Below, one piece after another: positions 36,846 to 45,316 of a stretch of 64,000 nucleotides of DNA. How positions within the stretch are numbered: position 1 is the first letter of the stretch; the number at the start of each line of letters is the position of its first letter. This stretch comes from Methylotenera sp. (lineage in GTDB: Bacteria; Pseudomonadota; Gammaproteobacteria; Burkholderiales; Methylophilaceae): contig JABFQV010000002.1 of assembly GCA_013141495.1 (NCBI GenBank), positions 62,001 to 126,000 of the forward strand. The letters are read 5' to 3'. Made by a program: the position numbers and the translations under genes. Under the pieces are notes generated by a model. The model was not told the origin of the DNA and ran no database searches. It was given only the letters and a program-made list of their open reading frames with translations.

Positions 36846-37217
36846 ATGGCAGTTGTCGCACTCAATAAAGAAAATTTCAAAGAAACTATCGAAAACAATG
36901 ATTTTGTCATCATTGATTTTTGGGCACCATGGTGTGATCCATGTGTTGCATTCACGCCAACTTTTGAAGCAGCTGCAGCAAAAAACACGGATATTGTGTT
37001 CGGTTTAGTGAATACCGAGACTGACCCTGAAATTGGCGAGTACTTTGAAGTAAACCAAATCCCGGGTGTTTTGGTGGTGCGTGAGCAAGCAGGTATTCAT
37101 GCACAAGTGGGTGAAATCGGTGCGCCAGCGTTAGATGAAATTATTAAATGGGCACGTGAGTTTGACATGACACCAGTACGTGAGTATTACAAACAAGAGG
37201 CCAGTAAAGCGAACTAA
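36846..37217 (+). CDS. Thioredoxin-like protein with CDPC active site
   Basis: The 123-residue protein is a single thioredoxin domain: FVIIDFWAPWCDPCVAFTPTFE holds the redox Cys pair as C-D-P-C instead of the usual C-G-P-C, and the cis-Pro is in NQIPGVLVV. No signal peptide, so cytoplasmic. The altered dipeptide should shift redox potential and partner choice. A MITE-like element ends 27 bp upstream and may supply its promoter. A long terminator follows. Confidence 0.9.
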   Translation: MAVVALNKENFKETIENNDFVIIDFWAPWCDPCVAFTPTFEAAAAKNTDIVFGLVNTETDPEIGEYFEVNQIPGVLVVREQAGIHAQVGEIGAPALDEIIKWAREFDMTPVREYYKQEASKAN

Positions 37218-37236
37218 GTTTAAAGTTAGTTGTTTT

Positions 37237-37279
37237 CCCCCAATAAAAACGCGGCTAATAGCCGCGTTTTTATTGGGGG
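37237..37279. terminator. Bidirectional terminator with a 19-bp perfect stem
   Basis: CCCCCAATAAAAACGCGGC (37237-37255) pairs exactly with 37261-37279 around TAATA. It lies between the convergent thioredoxin and ygfZ genes. The AAAAA/TTTTT segment lies inside the stem, so the inner GCGGC hairpin with T-run works in both directions. Confidence 0.9.
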
Positions 37280-37322
37280 TTATTGTTTAACTCTGCCAAA
37301 ACTAACAGTGTTTGGCAGTTGC

Positions 37323-38375
37323 CTAAAGTTTGTAAGGAAGCGGCTTGATTTCAATAATATTACCATCAATCAATAATTGACCTGCTTCAACACTTTCAAG
37401 TCTAAGCTCTGCCAGCACATCATAACCGCCAACAGGTGACGGGGCGCCCCTGACAACTTTACCAACAATTTCATCAGCACTATTCAAAACATCATCTCCT
37501 GCATTGGGAGGTGAGCTGGCATTAAGGTGGGCAAGGTGCGTGCGGCGTTTTACTGTACCAAGATAATGGGTGCGCGCCACAATCTCTTGCCCGGTGTAGC
37601 AGCCTTTTTTAAAGTTGATGCCGCCTAGCAGATCTAAATTTAGCATTTGTGGTACAAACGCTTCTTGTGTTTTTAACGTAACGTCTGGAATACCAGCCTG
37701 AATTTCAAGCCATTCCCAGCATGCCGCACCTACAGGTTTTGTTTCTTGCAATAAAGTATTCCAAATAGTTGGCGCATTGCCGATATCGGTGAAAATCTCG
37801 TAGCGCGGTTGCGTGCCAGATAGCTTCAAAATAGCAGCATTTTCCAGTGATACCAATTCATATTCAATTTGTGGGATTTGAGAAAATATTGAGCTGAGTA
37901 ATGCAGTCGCTTTTGGGCCGTTTAAGCCGATTTTGATTATTTGGTCACTCACGTCTTTAATTTCAACCTTGCTTCGCATCACAAACATCTTCAGGCGTTT
38001 TGAGATTGGCTCAATGAGTTCTTTAGGTAGTTGCAAATGCACGTGGTCGTGCTGTGAAAACGCCAGAAACAACGCGAGTAAGCGACCTTTAGGGCTGCAA
38101 TAACCAGAATAGTGTGCATTGCGACCATTGAGCTCTTTAACGTCATTGGTGACTTGACCTTGCAGAAAGGTTAGCGCATCCAAGCCTTGTACTTGCAGTA
38201 AACCTAAATGAGAAAGGTCGCAGATAACGGTATCATGCAGCAGTGATTGCTGTTCAGTTGCCACATCGCTAAAGCCGATGACTTTCCCATCGACGATAAC
38301 TGGTCGTGAATCATTATTAGCTAAATCCTGTGCGGCAGAATTCTGAAGAAATTGATGCCATTGTGTCATGCTCAT
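37323..38375 (-). CDS. ygfZ: Folate-binding Fe-S assembly protein YgfZ
   Basis: YgfZ (IbaG-independent GcvT-like) supports maturation or repair of iron-sulfur enzymes using folate. The 350-residue protein has the diagnostic KGCYTGQEIVAR motif near residue 240 and the early block LGLLQVQGLDALTFLQGQVTND. It is divergent from the ygfX-like gene, a conserved pairing. The start may be either of two ATGs two codons apart (MSM). Confidence 0.93.
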   Translation of the reverse strand: MSMTQWHQFLQNSAAQDLANNDSRPVIVDGKVIGFSDVATEQQSLLHDTVICDLSHLGLLQVQGLDALTFLQGQVTNDVKELNGRNAHYSGYCSPKGRLLALFLAFSQHDHVHLQLPKELIEPISKRLKMFVMRSKVEIKDVSDQIIKIGLNGPKATALLSSIFSQIPQIEYELVSLENAAILKLSGTQPRYEIFTDIGNAPTIWNTLLQETKPVGAACWEWLEIQAGIPDVTLKTQEAFVPQMLNLDLLGGINFKKGCYTGQEIVARTHYLGTVKRRTHLAHLNASSPPNAGDDVLNSADEIVGKVVRGAPSPVGGYDVLAELRLESVEAGQLLIDGNIIEIKPLPYKL

Positions 38376-38421
38376 GCTAACCTTTGTTTAAGTTATTCTT
38401 AGGAAATTTATAGTTTGTAAT

Positions 38422-38877
38422 ATGAAGCCAATCCGCATCAATTTCAAGCCTTCGATTTTATTGACGGCGTTTATTACCCTAATGAGTTTGGTCATGTGTA
38501 GTATTTTAATCCTGCTGCCATTGGCGTGGCAGATTAAATGGCTGCTAGTCGTTGTTATTTTACTCTTAGCCGCTTATTCGATTTGCGTACGCGGACTATT
38601 GTTGCTACCGGCGTCACTGCTGGCATTAAACATCAACGTAAAAAACGAATTGCAATTAACGTGTAGAGATGGGGCGAAATTTGTAGCGGTGGTGTACGCC
38701 GATAGCGTGGTGACACCGTATTTAACCATTGTGCATTTTCAAACCCAACAGCTTGATTTTGTTAGGCGATTGTTGTTTTCACACGTTGTTATTCTGCCCG
38801 ATATGGTAGATGCTGAAAGTTATCGTCAACTAAGGGTTTGGCTACGCTGGGGGCAGGCACATCAATCGCAGGTTTAA
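38422..38877 (+). CDS. YgfX-like small inner-membrane protein
   Basis: The 151-residue protein has two N-terminal hydrophobic segments (LLTAFITLMSLVMCSILILLPLAW and LLVVVILLLAAYSICV) and a soluble C-terminus ending LPDMVDAESYRQLRVWLRWG, the mark of the YgfX/CptA family. In E. coli YgfX is paired with SdhE and described as affecting cell-shape proteins. Here the neighbour is ygfZ. The assignment rests on the C-terminal motif and topology. Confidence 0.7.
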   Translation: MKPIRINFKPSILLTAFITLMSLVMCSILILLPLAWQIKWLLVVVILLLAAYSICVRGLLLLPASLLALNINVKNELQLTCRDGAKFVAVVYADSVVTPYLTIVHFQTQQLDFVRRLLFSHVVILPDMVDAESYRQLRVWLRWGQAHQSQV

Positions 38878-38917
38878 CATGCGTGATTGAACACGCTTAG
38901 TTGAATCCGTTTAAACA

Positions 38918-39928
38918 TCAGTTTGTTGCATTGCTTTTAACGCGGCGGCGATTGATAAAATTGCGCCATTGAGTTTTTAGTTCCTGCACTGGGTGCTTAG
39001 GTGTGTAAGCCAAAATGAACATAAATCCGGCAAGCGCGGCTAATATCCAGCGAATTTCAAACCCTGATTTATCACGTCTTGCAGGCTTTTGCTTTTTCAT
39101 TGCACCCAGTACGCTTTGCACGTTATCGCCGCGCACGTACATGCCATTGACTTCTTTTGATAGCTCTTTTAAGTATTCTTCATCTAGTTTTGATAAATAA
39201 CGATCGCCCGTTTCACCGGCCACATTGTCATTGCGTGTGCCAATGTTGGATTCTGAAATTTGCGCAATGCCAGGCTGCAAGGCAAAGCTTTCGTTGGACC
39301 AATAACCGATCAGTTGGTTGAATTCATCAAATTTAGGAATCGGCGCGCCCTTATCATCGCCAATGCCTACTAGTAGCCAGTCTTCACCGCCTTGAAACGC
39401 GGTTAGATTTTCCCTATTAAAAACGTGGAGTTTTGGTGCTTCTTCACCGTCAGTAAAATACACTACTTGTGCGGGTTCTGGAAAAGAGCGAATGGTTCTT
39501 GCAAGGGCGGTCATGCTCGCCCGTATGCGACTGTTGCCAGACCATGCCGTGCGCCAATCAAGATGATCGATGGTGTCATTGATGGCATCAAAGTTTTCGC
39601 AAACTTCTATCGGCGTGTAAAGTGCCGCCACGCTTACACCCGCAAACACGCTCATGCTCACATTGGTGCCGCATGGCAGTTCACCCACCAATTTATGTAG
39701 CATGTCTTGCATATAGGCCACGCGCGACACTGGTTTGCCGTTGAGCGTTTTATCGACAACATTCATGCTTTGTGAAATATCAGCCACTAAAATGTAACTG
39801 TAAATGTCGCGTTTAACCGGTATTTTGGGGTTAAAAATAGCGAGGGTCAGCAGTAAAAGCGCGGCTAGCAACAACGTAATGTCGTGGCGATGGCGAAGGT
39901 GGCTGAAAAATTTGTGTAAAGTTGACAT
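38918..39928 (-). CDS. mxaL: MxaL, methanol dehydrogenase maturation VWA protein
   Basis: MxaL is needed with MxaA, C and K to insert calcium in methanol dehydrogenase. The 336-residue membrane protein has a transmembrane start (LLLAALLLLTLAIF), a VWA domain with the MIDAS motif DISQSMN near residue 50 and the later FTDGEEAP, and a C-terminal helix (ILAALAGFMFILAYT). It is last in the minus-strand mxaR-S-A-C-K-L order. Confidence 0.85.
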   Translation of the reverse strand: MSTLHKFFSHLRHRHDITLLLAALLLLTLAIFNPKIPVKRDIYSYILVADISQSMNVVDKTLNGKPVSRVAYMQDMLHKLVGELPCGTNVSMSVFAGVSVAALYTPIEVCENFDAINDTIDHLDWRTAWSGNSRIRASMTALARTIRSFPEPAQVVYFTDGEEAPKLHVFNRENLTAFQGGEDWLLVGIGDDKGAPIPKFDEFNQLIGYWSNESFALQPGIAQISESNIGTRNDNVAGETGDRYLSKLDEEYLKELSKEVNGMYVRGDNVQSVLGAMKKQKPARRDKSGFEIRWILAALAGFMFILAYTPKHPVQELKTQWRNFINRRRVKSNATN

Positions 39929-39937
39929 GATGGTTCT

Positions 39938-40510
39938 TTATGGCAGGCCAACAGGGATGTTGCCCATAATGAGTCCTGGTGAGTCACTCTCCCCAGCGCC
40001 TGGCACTGCGGTTTCTGGCAGCATGCCCAGCAGACGATCCAGATTATGACGTGCGCCCCAGTTTGAGTTATCCAGTCTTAATGACTGTAGATAGGCGGTT
40101 TTAGCTTGGCGTACCAAATATTCGGCCTCATCACGCACTGTCATGTTAGTGCCGCTAATGGCTAATCCGCGCCTAAAGAAAATATTCCCCAAATTATAAT
40201 GAATGGCGGCCTTTTGCTCGTCATTAGCGCCATTAAGCGCCTTGTTAAATAGTAAAGTGGCTTCTTTGTAGCGTTCTTTGTCGGCTAGCCAATACGCTGT
40301 TGAAAACTTAGCTTCAAAACTTTGCAAGTCAGTTTGCGGTGGTTTAGCCTTACTAATCGCTTGATTGAAATCATCAATTTGATTGATGCGGTTGTAAAAA
40401 TACGCACTGAGCAAAGATGCAGTGATCGCTGTGAGCGTGAGTAACACCGTTAATCTTTTTACAGTCAGAAAATGTTTTATAGATATCCGTATTTTTGTGT
40501 TTAGTGCCAT
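39938..40510 (-). CDS. mxaK: MxaK, membrane TPR-like maturation protein
   Basis: The 190-residue protein has one N-terminal membrane segment (LTVLLTLTAITASLLSAYFY) and a helical, TPR-like region (AKFSTAYWLADKERYKEATLLFNKALNGANDEQKAAIHYNLGNIFFRRG). In methylotrophs MxaK accompanies MxaA, MxaC and MxaL in maturation of methanol dehydrogenase. It overlaps mxaC by 10 nt. The name rests mainly on position and topology. Confidence 0.8.
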   Translation of the reverse strand: MALNTKIRISIKHFLTVKRLTVLLTLTAITASLLSAYFYNRINQIDDFNQAISKAKPPQTDLQSFEAKFSTAYWLADKERYKEATLLFNKALNGANDEQKAAIHYNLGNIFFRRGLAISGTNMTVRDEAEYLVRQAKTAYLQSLRLDNSNWGARHNLDRLLGMLPETAVPGAGESDSPGLIMGNIPVGLP

Positions 40511-41490
40511 GTTTTAACCTCTAAATATTTCACACTTAATAGCAAACTAATCATGATGGCCGCGATGACAAAGCAAACGTTGGAGTAATCTCGACCAGGT
40601 ATTTTTTCAAAGTATTTGATGGGTTTTTTTTCACGATTGTTAATGTCGTTCATCGCCAATTGCAAAGATTTAGGGTCTTCTGCCTCATAGGCTTTAAATG
40701 GTGTTTTGAGCGTTTTAAAAAATTCGTACAGCTCGATTTCTGCTGGCAATGGTTGATCTTCAACTGGTTTATATGTGGTATCAAAAATACTTAAGCCATC
40801 TGGTTGGCGCAGTACAATCCAATACAAGCTTAGGTGCAAACGGTCAAACCAGTCTTTAATTTTTTGCTGAGTGTTTGCATCCATACGACCGGCACCGTCA
40901 GACACTAGAATTACCGCGCGCGAACCTGAGTCGGGGATTTTATTGAATAAACCTGCACTACTGGTTAATCCGCTACCAATATTGGTTTGAAATAGCGCAT
41001 TGCCACTGGTTGCCTGCACGGCAGAGATGATGGCTTTTTTATTTTCACTGAGTGGCAACACATACATGGCGGAGTTACTAAAAGTAATCATGCCAAACAT
41101 ATCTTGCTGGCGTGACTTTACAAACTCGGTGATGAGTCTTGCAGCGGCAACGGATTTGGTTTCACCTACCGTGGTATTGCCCGTGGCATCCGTGCTGCCT
41201 GAAAATGGGTCATCCATACTGGCGCTACGATCTAGCACTAAGGCGATCTGCGCCCCCACGCCGATACGCTCTACACTTTGCTCCTTGGTGTGAGGGGCGC
41301 TCAAGCCAATGATGATAAAGACCAGCGTGAGTACAGCAAGTGCTTTTAACAGCAGCCCAACAAGATCAGACAATGGATCCGCTGGCAGCATATTTACCCA
41401 GGAATAATGTTTGGCATGTGCGCGCTGTAATAACAGCGGCAGTATCGCTAGGGGCAGCAACCAAAGTAACCATGGATGTGAAAAAACCAT
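40501..41490 (-). CDS. mxaC: MxaC, VWA-domain maturation protein
   Basis: The 329-residue protein has N-terminal hydrophobic segments (PWLLWLLPLAILPLLLQ and LLKALAVLTLVFIIIGL), a VWA domain with an intact MIDAS site (DRSASMD near residue 88, with later VSDGAGRMD), and a C-terminal helix anchoring it. MxaC is required with MxaA/K/L for calcium insertion in methanol dehydrogenase. It overlaps mxaK and lies 3 bp after mxaA. Confidence 0.87.
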   Translation of the reverse strand: MVFSHPWLLWLLPLAILPLLLQRAHAKHYSWVNMLPADPLSDLVGLLLKALAVLTLVFIIIGLSAPHTKEQSVERIGVGAQIALVLDRSASMDDPFSGSTDATGNTTVGETKSVAAARLITEFVKSRQQDMFGMITFSNSAMYVLPLSENKKAIISAVQATSGNALFQTNIGSGLTSSAGLFNKIPDSGSRAVILVSDGAGRMDANTQQKIKDWFDRLHLSLYWIVLRQPDGLSIFDTTYKPVEDQPLPAEIELYEFFKTLKTPFKAYEAEDPKSLQLAMNDINNREKKPIKYFEKIPGRDYSNVCFVIAAIMISLLLSVKYLEVKTWH

Positions 41491-41493
41491 GAT

Positions 41494-42492
41494 TTATGCT
41501 CCCGCTTTAGTATCTAAAGGCGTTGGCGTTAAACCCCGTTCGCAGTCACGGCAGCGGCGTGCAAATTGCACCAGCCACTTGCTTGGGTTGTTGCCTATGT
41601 CATGCGTTGCGTTAGGTTCAAAATAAACTTGGCGCGACAAGGCAAAGAACTGTTGGATTTCATATTTTAATGGTGAGAAACTAGGTTTTTTTGCTAAAAA
41701 TGTATCTAAGTTATCGTTAAAAACACTCATTGCAGCGGTATTGTTAAAAGATAGGTGCAGTTTTGACACGGCTTGTTTTAAGCCTTCAGCAGAGTTTGGC
41801 GTTTTGCGTAAGGTGCGATAAGCACTTGCAAACGGACCGCCCATACGTGGCAGCCAAGTATGCACGCCTAAAATATAAAGTAAGCCCAGCAAGCTGATTG
41901 CAAGTATTACCAGTGCAATTTTGAGCCATTGTTTTTCTTGGGTATTTGCCATTAACAATGGGCCAAGCATCGGGCTCATATTGTTTTCAACTTTAACTGC
42001 GCCAAAAATCGCTAACGGTGAAATGGCAATGTCTAAGCTAGGAATACGGTATTTGACCAAATCTTTATTATTTTTCATATTGATCAGGTTGAGATATTCA
42101 GGGCCTAATGCCGCATTTTTTGCCACCACACTATTGGTAAATACTTGATACGCTAATTTAATGTGATGCGTTGTGTAGTCTTTATGCACATCTTTTTTAT
42201 GATGAATATTTTTGAGTTCAATGCCAATTACTTGACCTCTGTAACGCTTTTCATAACCCTTGATTGGTAGTGATGTTTCAACCAGCGTGTAGGGTGCTTT
42301 AATGGTTAAAATTACTTCTCGCTCAATCACATCGCCCACTGTGTAGCCTACGCGTTGTGTAGGGTCTATGGTTTTTATGGTGACAAAACCTTCTTTAATA
42401 TCAGGTAGATCTTGGCTATCTATTGCAAGTGCGGAAAGCGGAGCCGCGCAAAATAGAAGTATTAGAGATAAAAAACGGTTAAATTTTGTCAT
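41494..42492 (-). CDS. mxaA: MxaA, periplasmic/membrane maturation protein
   Basis: The 332-residue protein has a signal peptide (FLSLILLFCAAPLSALA), a periplasmic beta-rich domain (RVGYTVGDVIEREVILTIKAPYTL), one membrane helix (LKIALVILAISLLGLLYILGVHTWLP) and a cytoplasmic C-terminal part. This matches MxaA of the methanol oxidation cluster, required for active calcium-containing enzyme. It lies between mxaS and mxaC in the standard order. Confidence 0.85.
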   Translation of the reverse strand: MTKFNRFLSLILLFCAAPLSALAIDSQDLPDIKEGFVTIKTIDPTQRVGYTVGDVIEREVILTIKAPYTLVETSLPIKGYEKRYRGQVIGIELKNIHHKKDVHKDYTTHHIKLAYQVFTNSVVAKNAALGPEYLNLINMKNNKDLVKYRIPSLDIAISPLAIFGAVKVENNMSPMLGPLLMANTQEKQWLKIALVILAISLLGLLYILGVHTWLPRMGGPFASAYRTLRKTPNSAEGLKQAVSKLHLSFNNTAAMSVFNDNLDTFLAKKPSFSPLKYEIQQFFALSRQVYFEPNATHDIGNNPSKWLVQFARRCRDCERGLTPTPLDTKAGA

Positions 42493-42511
42493 AGTGTAAG
42501 TTTTACTTAGG

Positions 42512-43372
42512 TTAAGCCGCTACAAATTGGTGAAAATACTCTGTGAGTCTATCTGCATCAAACTCGCCTTCAACATAAAACGGAGGCATGTCAAAGCGCA
42601 TGAACAGCTCGTAAATTTCATTGCGTCTATCTTCAAAAGATCGCACAATTTTTTCACGTAATTCTTTACGCAAAAACAAAGTACGCATTTGTCCTGTTTC
42701 AGCATCGGTGACGTTGGTTAAACCAAATTCAGGTAAATTTCTGTACTCCGCAGCATCCCACAACACAATCGGCACAATATGGTGACGCAACAAATTAGAA
42801 AGTGCGTCTTCAAGTAAATCGTTAGGCATGTGAAAGTCAGAGATTAAAAACACCAGTGAGCGTTCACGTGGTAAATAACGATAAACTTCAGTAATGCCAG
42901 TGCAATTGACGGGTGCGGGGTGAAAGTCTTTTAACGATTCAGCCATGGCAATCGCCCGATGCGATTTGAATGAGGATGTGCTTATCCAGTCTTCGCGCAC
43001 GGTTTCATCAAAACCAATAAAACCAAACGGGTCGTGATGTTCGCTTGCAGATTGTGCAATAGACTCTGCAATTTCCGCCGCTAATTTGATTTTGCGTTTT
43101 TTTGCACCAAAATTCATACTGCCCGATAAATCGCAAATTACATAAACCGGCGTCGCACTTTTTTGATTAAATAAGCGCACATACACCTGCTCCATTGGGT
43201 CGCGTATGGTTTGGCGTATATCGATACGACGTGGGTCAGGATATGAAAGTAGGGTGGTATGACCGCGAAACTCCATGCCCATTCCGCGCTGGGTACTCGC
43301 GTGCCGACCCGGGTGGCGTCCACGAGAACGCCAGCCTATGTGGTAACTAAAAGATTTAATGTCTTCTATCAT
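42512..43372 (-). CDS. mxaS: MxaS, DUF58 family protein
   Basis: The 286-residue protein is DUF58/VWA-like: SRGRHPGRHASTQRGMGMEF and LLSYPDPRRIDIRQTIRDP form the DUF58 signature, followed by VICDLSGSMNFG with a MIDAS-like DLSGSM. It is the usual partner of the MoxR-type ATPase MxaR. The ATG at 43372 overlaps the stop of a small ORF by 1 nt (TGATG); an in-frame TTG stands one codon earlier. Confidence 0.87.
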   Translation of the reverse strand: MIEDIKSFSYHIGWRSRGRHPGRHASTQRGMGMEFRGHTTLLSYPDPRRIDIRQTIRDPMEQVYVRLFNQKSATPVYVICDLSGSMNFGAKKRKIKLAAEIAESIAQSASEHHDPFGFIGFDETVREDWISTSSFKSHRAIAMAESLKDFHPAPVNCTGITEVYRYLPRERSLVFLISDFHMPNDLLEDALSNLLRHHIVPIVLWDAAEYRNLPEFGLTNVTDAETGQMRTLFLRKELREKIVRSFEDRRNEIYELFMRFDMPPFYVEGEFDADRLTEYFHQFVAA

Positions 43373-43515
43373 CAAAAATCCATGTTATGGGCGAGTTGCG
43401 TTGTCGTGCGCTCGCTCATTTCTTGCCTATTCAAACGATATGTCTGCGTCATTCGCTCCGCGCCTCCTAGTGCTTCACCCCATAAAAGTGGATTTTTAAG
43501 TGTAAGCGTTGGCAT
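43372..43515 (-). CDS. Candidate small protein between mxaR and mxaS
   Basis: A 47-codon ORF (start MPTLTLKNPLLWGEALGG, end TTQLAHNMDF) fills the otherwise empty 159-bp gap between mxaR and mxaS. Its stop overlaps the mxaS ATG by 1 nt, which suggests translational coupling, and its ATG lies 16 nt after the mxaR stop. No strong ribosome site is seen. I recognise no domain. It may be a real small gene, a leader peptide for mxaS, or simply an open frame. Confidence 0.4.
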   Translation of the reverse strand: MPTLTLKNPLLWGEALGGAERMTQTYRLNRQEMSERTTTQLAHNMDF

Positions 43516-43531
43516 CTGCGATTGGCGCAAG

Positions 43532-44548
43532 TTAAGGCGCTGCAACTGCGTTGATAATGCCTGACAGCATTTCGCGCGCAATCTCTGTGCGGCGCATTTC
43601 ATAAACTGGGCTAAATACCAAACGGTGAGCAATTGTGGAGTGAAATACCGCATGAATATCATCTGGCAATACGGCAGTGCGATTATTCAGCCAAGCATTG
43701 ACACGTGCTGCGCGCAACATCATGCTCATGCCGCGTGGGCTGGCGCCTGCGAGTACTAAGCGGTTCATATCAACGCCTGATACTTTTACACCGTAATCAA
43801 GAGGTGATTTAGTCGCTTTCCATAAATTAAGTGCATATTTTTTAAGTGTGTCACTAGCTGTAATGTTGCTTTGAATTACGCCTGAAAATCCGTTAAGTTC
43901 ATCAAACTGCAACACATCAGGCTTTACGGTATCGACTAACGCGTCAACGTTATGGAACTTGGTGTCAAATACCAAGGCTTCCATAATGGCATCATCATTT
44001 GGAACGACAATTGGAATTTCCATCATAAAGCGATCACGTGCCGCAGACGGGATTTCAAAAGTTTCTTCTTTTTCAACTTGGTTGCGGTCAGCAAACACAA
44101 TCATGTGCGGGAAGTAATGTTCTGCATTAAACGCAGATAGGCTACGCTCAGCCATTACACGTAATAATAATGAGTGAACCTGTGGGCGAGCACGGTTGAT
44201 TTCGTTAAAGAAGAATACTGATAGATTTTCACCAGACATCAATAATGGACCGGCGCTTACATGCGGCTTACCATCCTCACCTAGATAGGTGTGGTAAACC
44301 AAGTCGTTAGGCATTAAGTCGATAGTGCCTTCAATCCGTTGATAACCGCCACCTATGCCGCGAGTAAAGGCACGTAACAAGGTGGTTTTACCCACACCAA
44401 CGTCACCCTCTAGCAACACGTGACCACGAGCAAAAATTGAAGTTGTAATCAAGCGTATCGGCGTATGTTGGCCTACCACGACTTTATTGACTTCTGATTC
44501 TAAGGCAAGCGCATGGTTGCGCCAATCGGTTAGCTGAAGGTCACTCAT
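43532..44548 (-). CDS. mxaR: MxaR/MoxR-type AAA+ ATPase
   Basis: The 338-residue MoxR-family ATPase has Walker A GDVGVGKTTLL (about residue 48), a Walker B segment reading SVFFFNEINRARPQ and sensor/arginine region AARDRFMMEIP. MoxR ATPases work with VWA proteins as chaperones for metal or cofactor insertion; here the partners MxaS, A, C, K and L follow. Most MoxR proteins have DEINR at Walker B; this one has NEINR. It is first in the minus-strand operon and divergent from fabA. Confidence 0.9.
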   Translation of the reverse strand: MSDLQLTDWRNHALALESEVNKVVVGQHTPIRLITTSIFARGHVLLEGDVGVGKTTLLRAFTRGIGGGYQRIEGTIDLMPNDLVYHTYLGEDGKPHVSAGPLLMSGENLSVFFFNEINRARPQVHSLLLRVMAERSLSAFNAEHYFPHMIVFADRNQVEKEETFEIPSAARDRFMMEIPIVVPNDDAIMEALVFDTKFHNVDALVDTVKPDVLQFDELNGFSGVIQSNITASDTLKKYALNLWKATKSPLDYGVKVSGVDMNRLVLAGASPRGMSMMLRAARVNAWLNNRTAVLPDDIHAVFHSTIAHRLVFSPVYEMRRTEIAREMLSGIINAVAAP

Positions 44549-44645
44549 TGAAATTTCCCGGCTCTTTTTTTGAAATGGTTAAAATTAAATTAAACACATC
44601 ATAAACGTTTTTTTATCAGGGGTAAACAGATCTGTATACCCCTTG

Positions 44646-44721
44646 CGTAAATTTGTGTGAATTTACGTTTAAGCTTAATATAAATTCTGATAAAAAGTGA
44701 ATAAAGCTTTCGTAAATTTGT
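44646..44721. promoter_or_regulatory. Palindrome and half-site repeat in the mxaR-fabA intergenic region
   Basis: A perfect inverted repeat CGTAAATT-TGTGTG-AATTTACG occupies 44646-44667. Its left half, CGTAAATTTGT, recurs at 44711-44721, 65 bp further. The 220-bp space must hold promoters for both the mxa operon and fabA. This pattern is suitable for a dimeric regulator, but none is identified. Confidence 0.45.
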
Positions 44722-44768
44722 ATTTCCAGCGAAAATAGCAATCATCCTAAAATATAAAAATTAGAATC

Positions 44769-45284
44769 ATGCAAAAACAAAATAGTTTTACGAAAGAAGA
44801 GTTACTCAAATGTGGTCGTGGTGAGATGTTTGGGCCAGGTAATGCGCAATTGCCATTGCCGCCGATGTTAATGTTTGACCGCATTGTTTCTATTACTGAA
44901 GATGGTGGTAAATATGGTAACGGCCAAATTATCGCTGAGCTGGATATTAGGCCTGACTTATGGTTTTTTGAATGTCACTTTACGGGTGACCCAGTCATGC
45001 CAGGTTGCTTAGGGTTAGATGCGATGTGGCAGTTGGTTGGGTTTTATTTAGGCTGGATGGGTGGTCCGGGTCGTGGGCGAGCACTGGGTGCTGGTGAAGT
45101 CAAATTTACCGGACAAGTATTGCCAACCGCTAAAATGGCCACTTATACCATTGATTTAAAACGCGTAATTATGCGTAAATTGGTGATGGGTCTAGCGGAT
45201 GCCACCATGACGCTAGACGGTCGTGAAATTTATGTGGCTAGCGATCTGCGTGTAGGGTTATTTACGCGCACAGATAATTTTTAA
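44769..45284 (+). CDS. fabA: 3-hydroxydecanoyl-ACP dehydratase/isomerase
   Basis: FabA dehydrates 3-hydroxydecanoyl-ACP and isomerises the product to cis-3-decenoyl-ACP, starting unsaturated fatty acid synthesis. The 171-residue protein has the active-site His in [22 protein letters not shown] and the later Asp in that helix, with [26 protein letters not shown] at the start. It is 32 bp upstream of fabB, the classical pair. No strong ribosome site precedes the ATG. Confidence 0.96.
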   Translation: MQKQNSFTKEELLKCGRGEMFGPGNAQLPLPPMLMFDRIVSITEDGGKYGNGQIIAELDIRPDLWFFECHFTGDPVMPGCLGLDAMWQLVGFYLGWMGGPGRGRALGAGEVKFTGQVLPTAKMATYTIDLKRVIMRKLVMGLADATMTLDGREIYVASDLRVGLFTRTDNF

Positions 45285-45316
45285 TTAGAATAAAAAAAGT
45301 TTTTAAGGAGCACGAA

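Noticed and set aside
43259-43564. 101-codon plus-strand frame in the mxaS-mxaR region
   Set aside because: Antisense to mxaS and the small candidate ORF, Cys/Arg/Ser rich, no support.
44549-44768. Possible tRNA or small RNA in the mxaR-fabA gap
   Set aside because: No cloverleaf or terminator; the inverted repeat is short and better read as an operator-like site.
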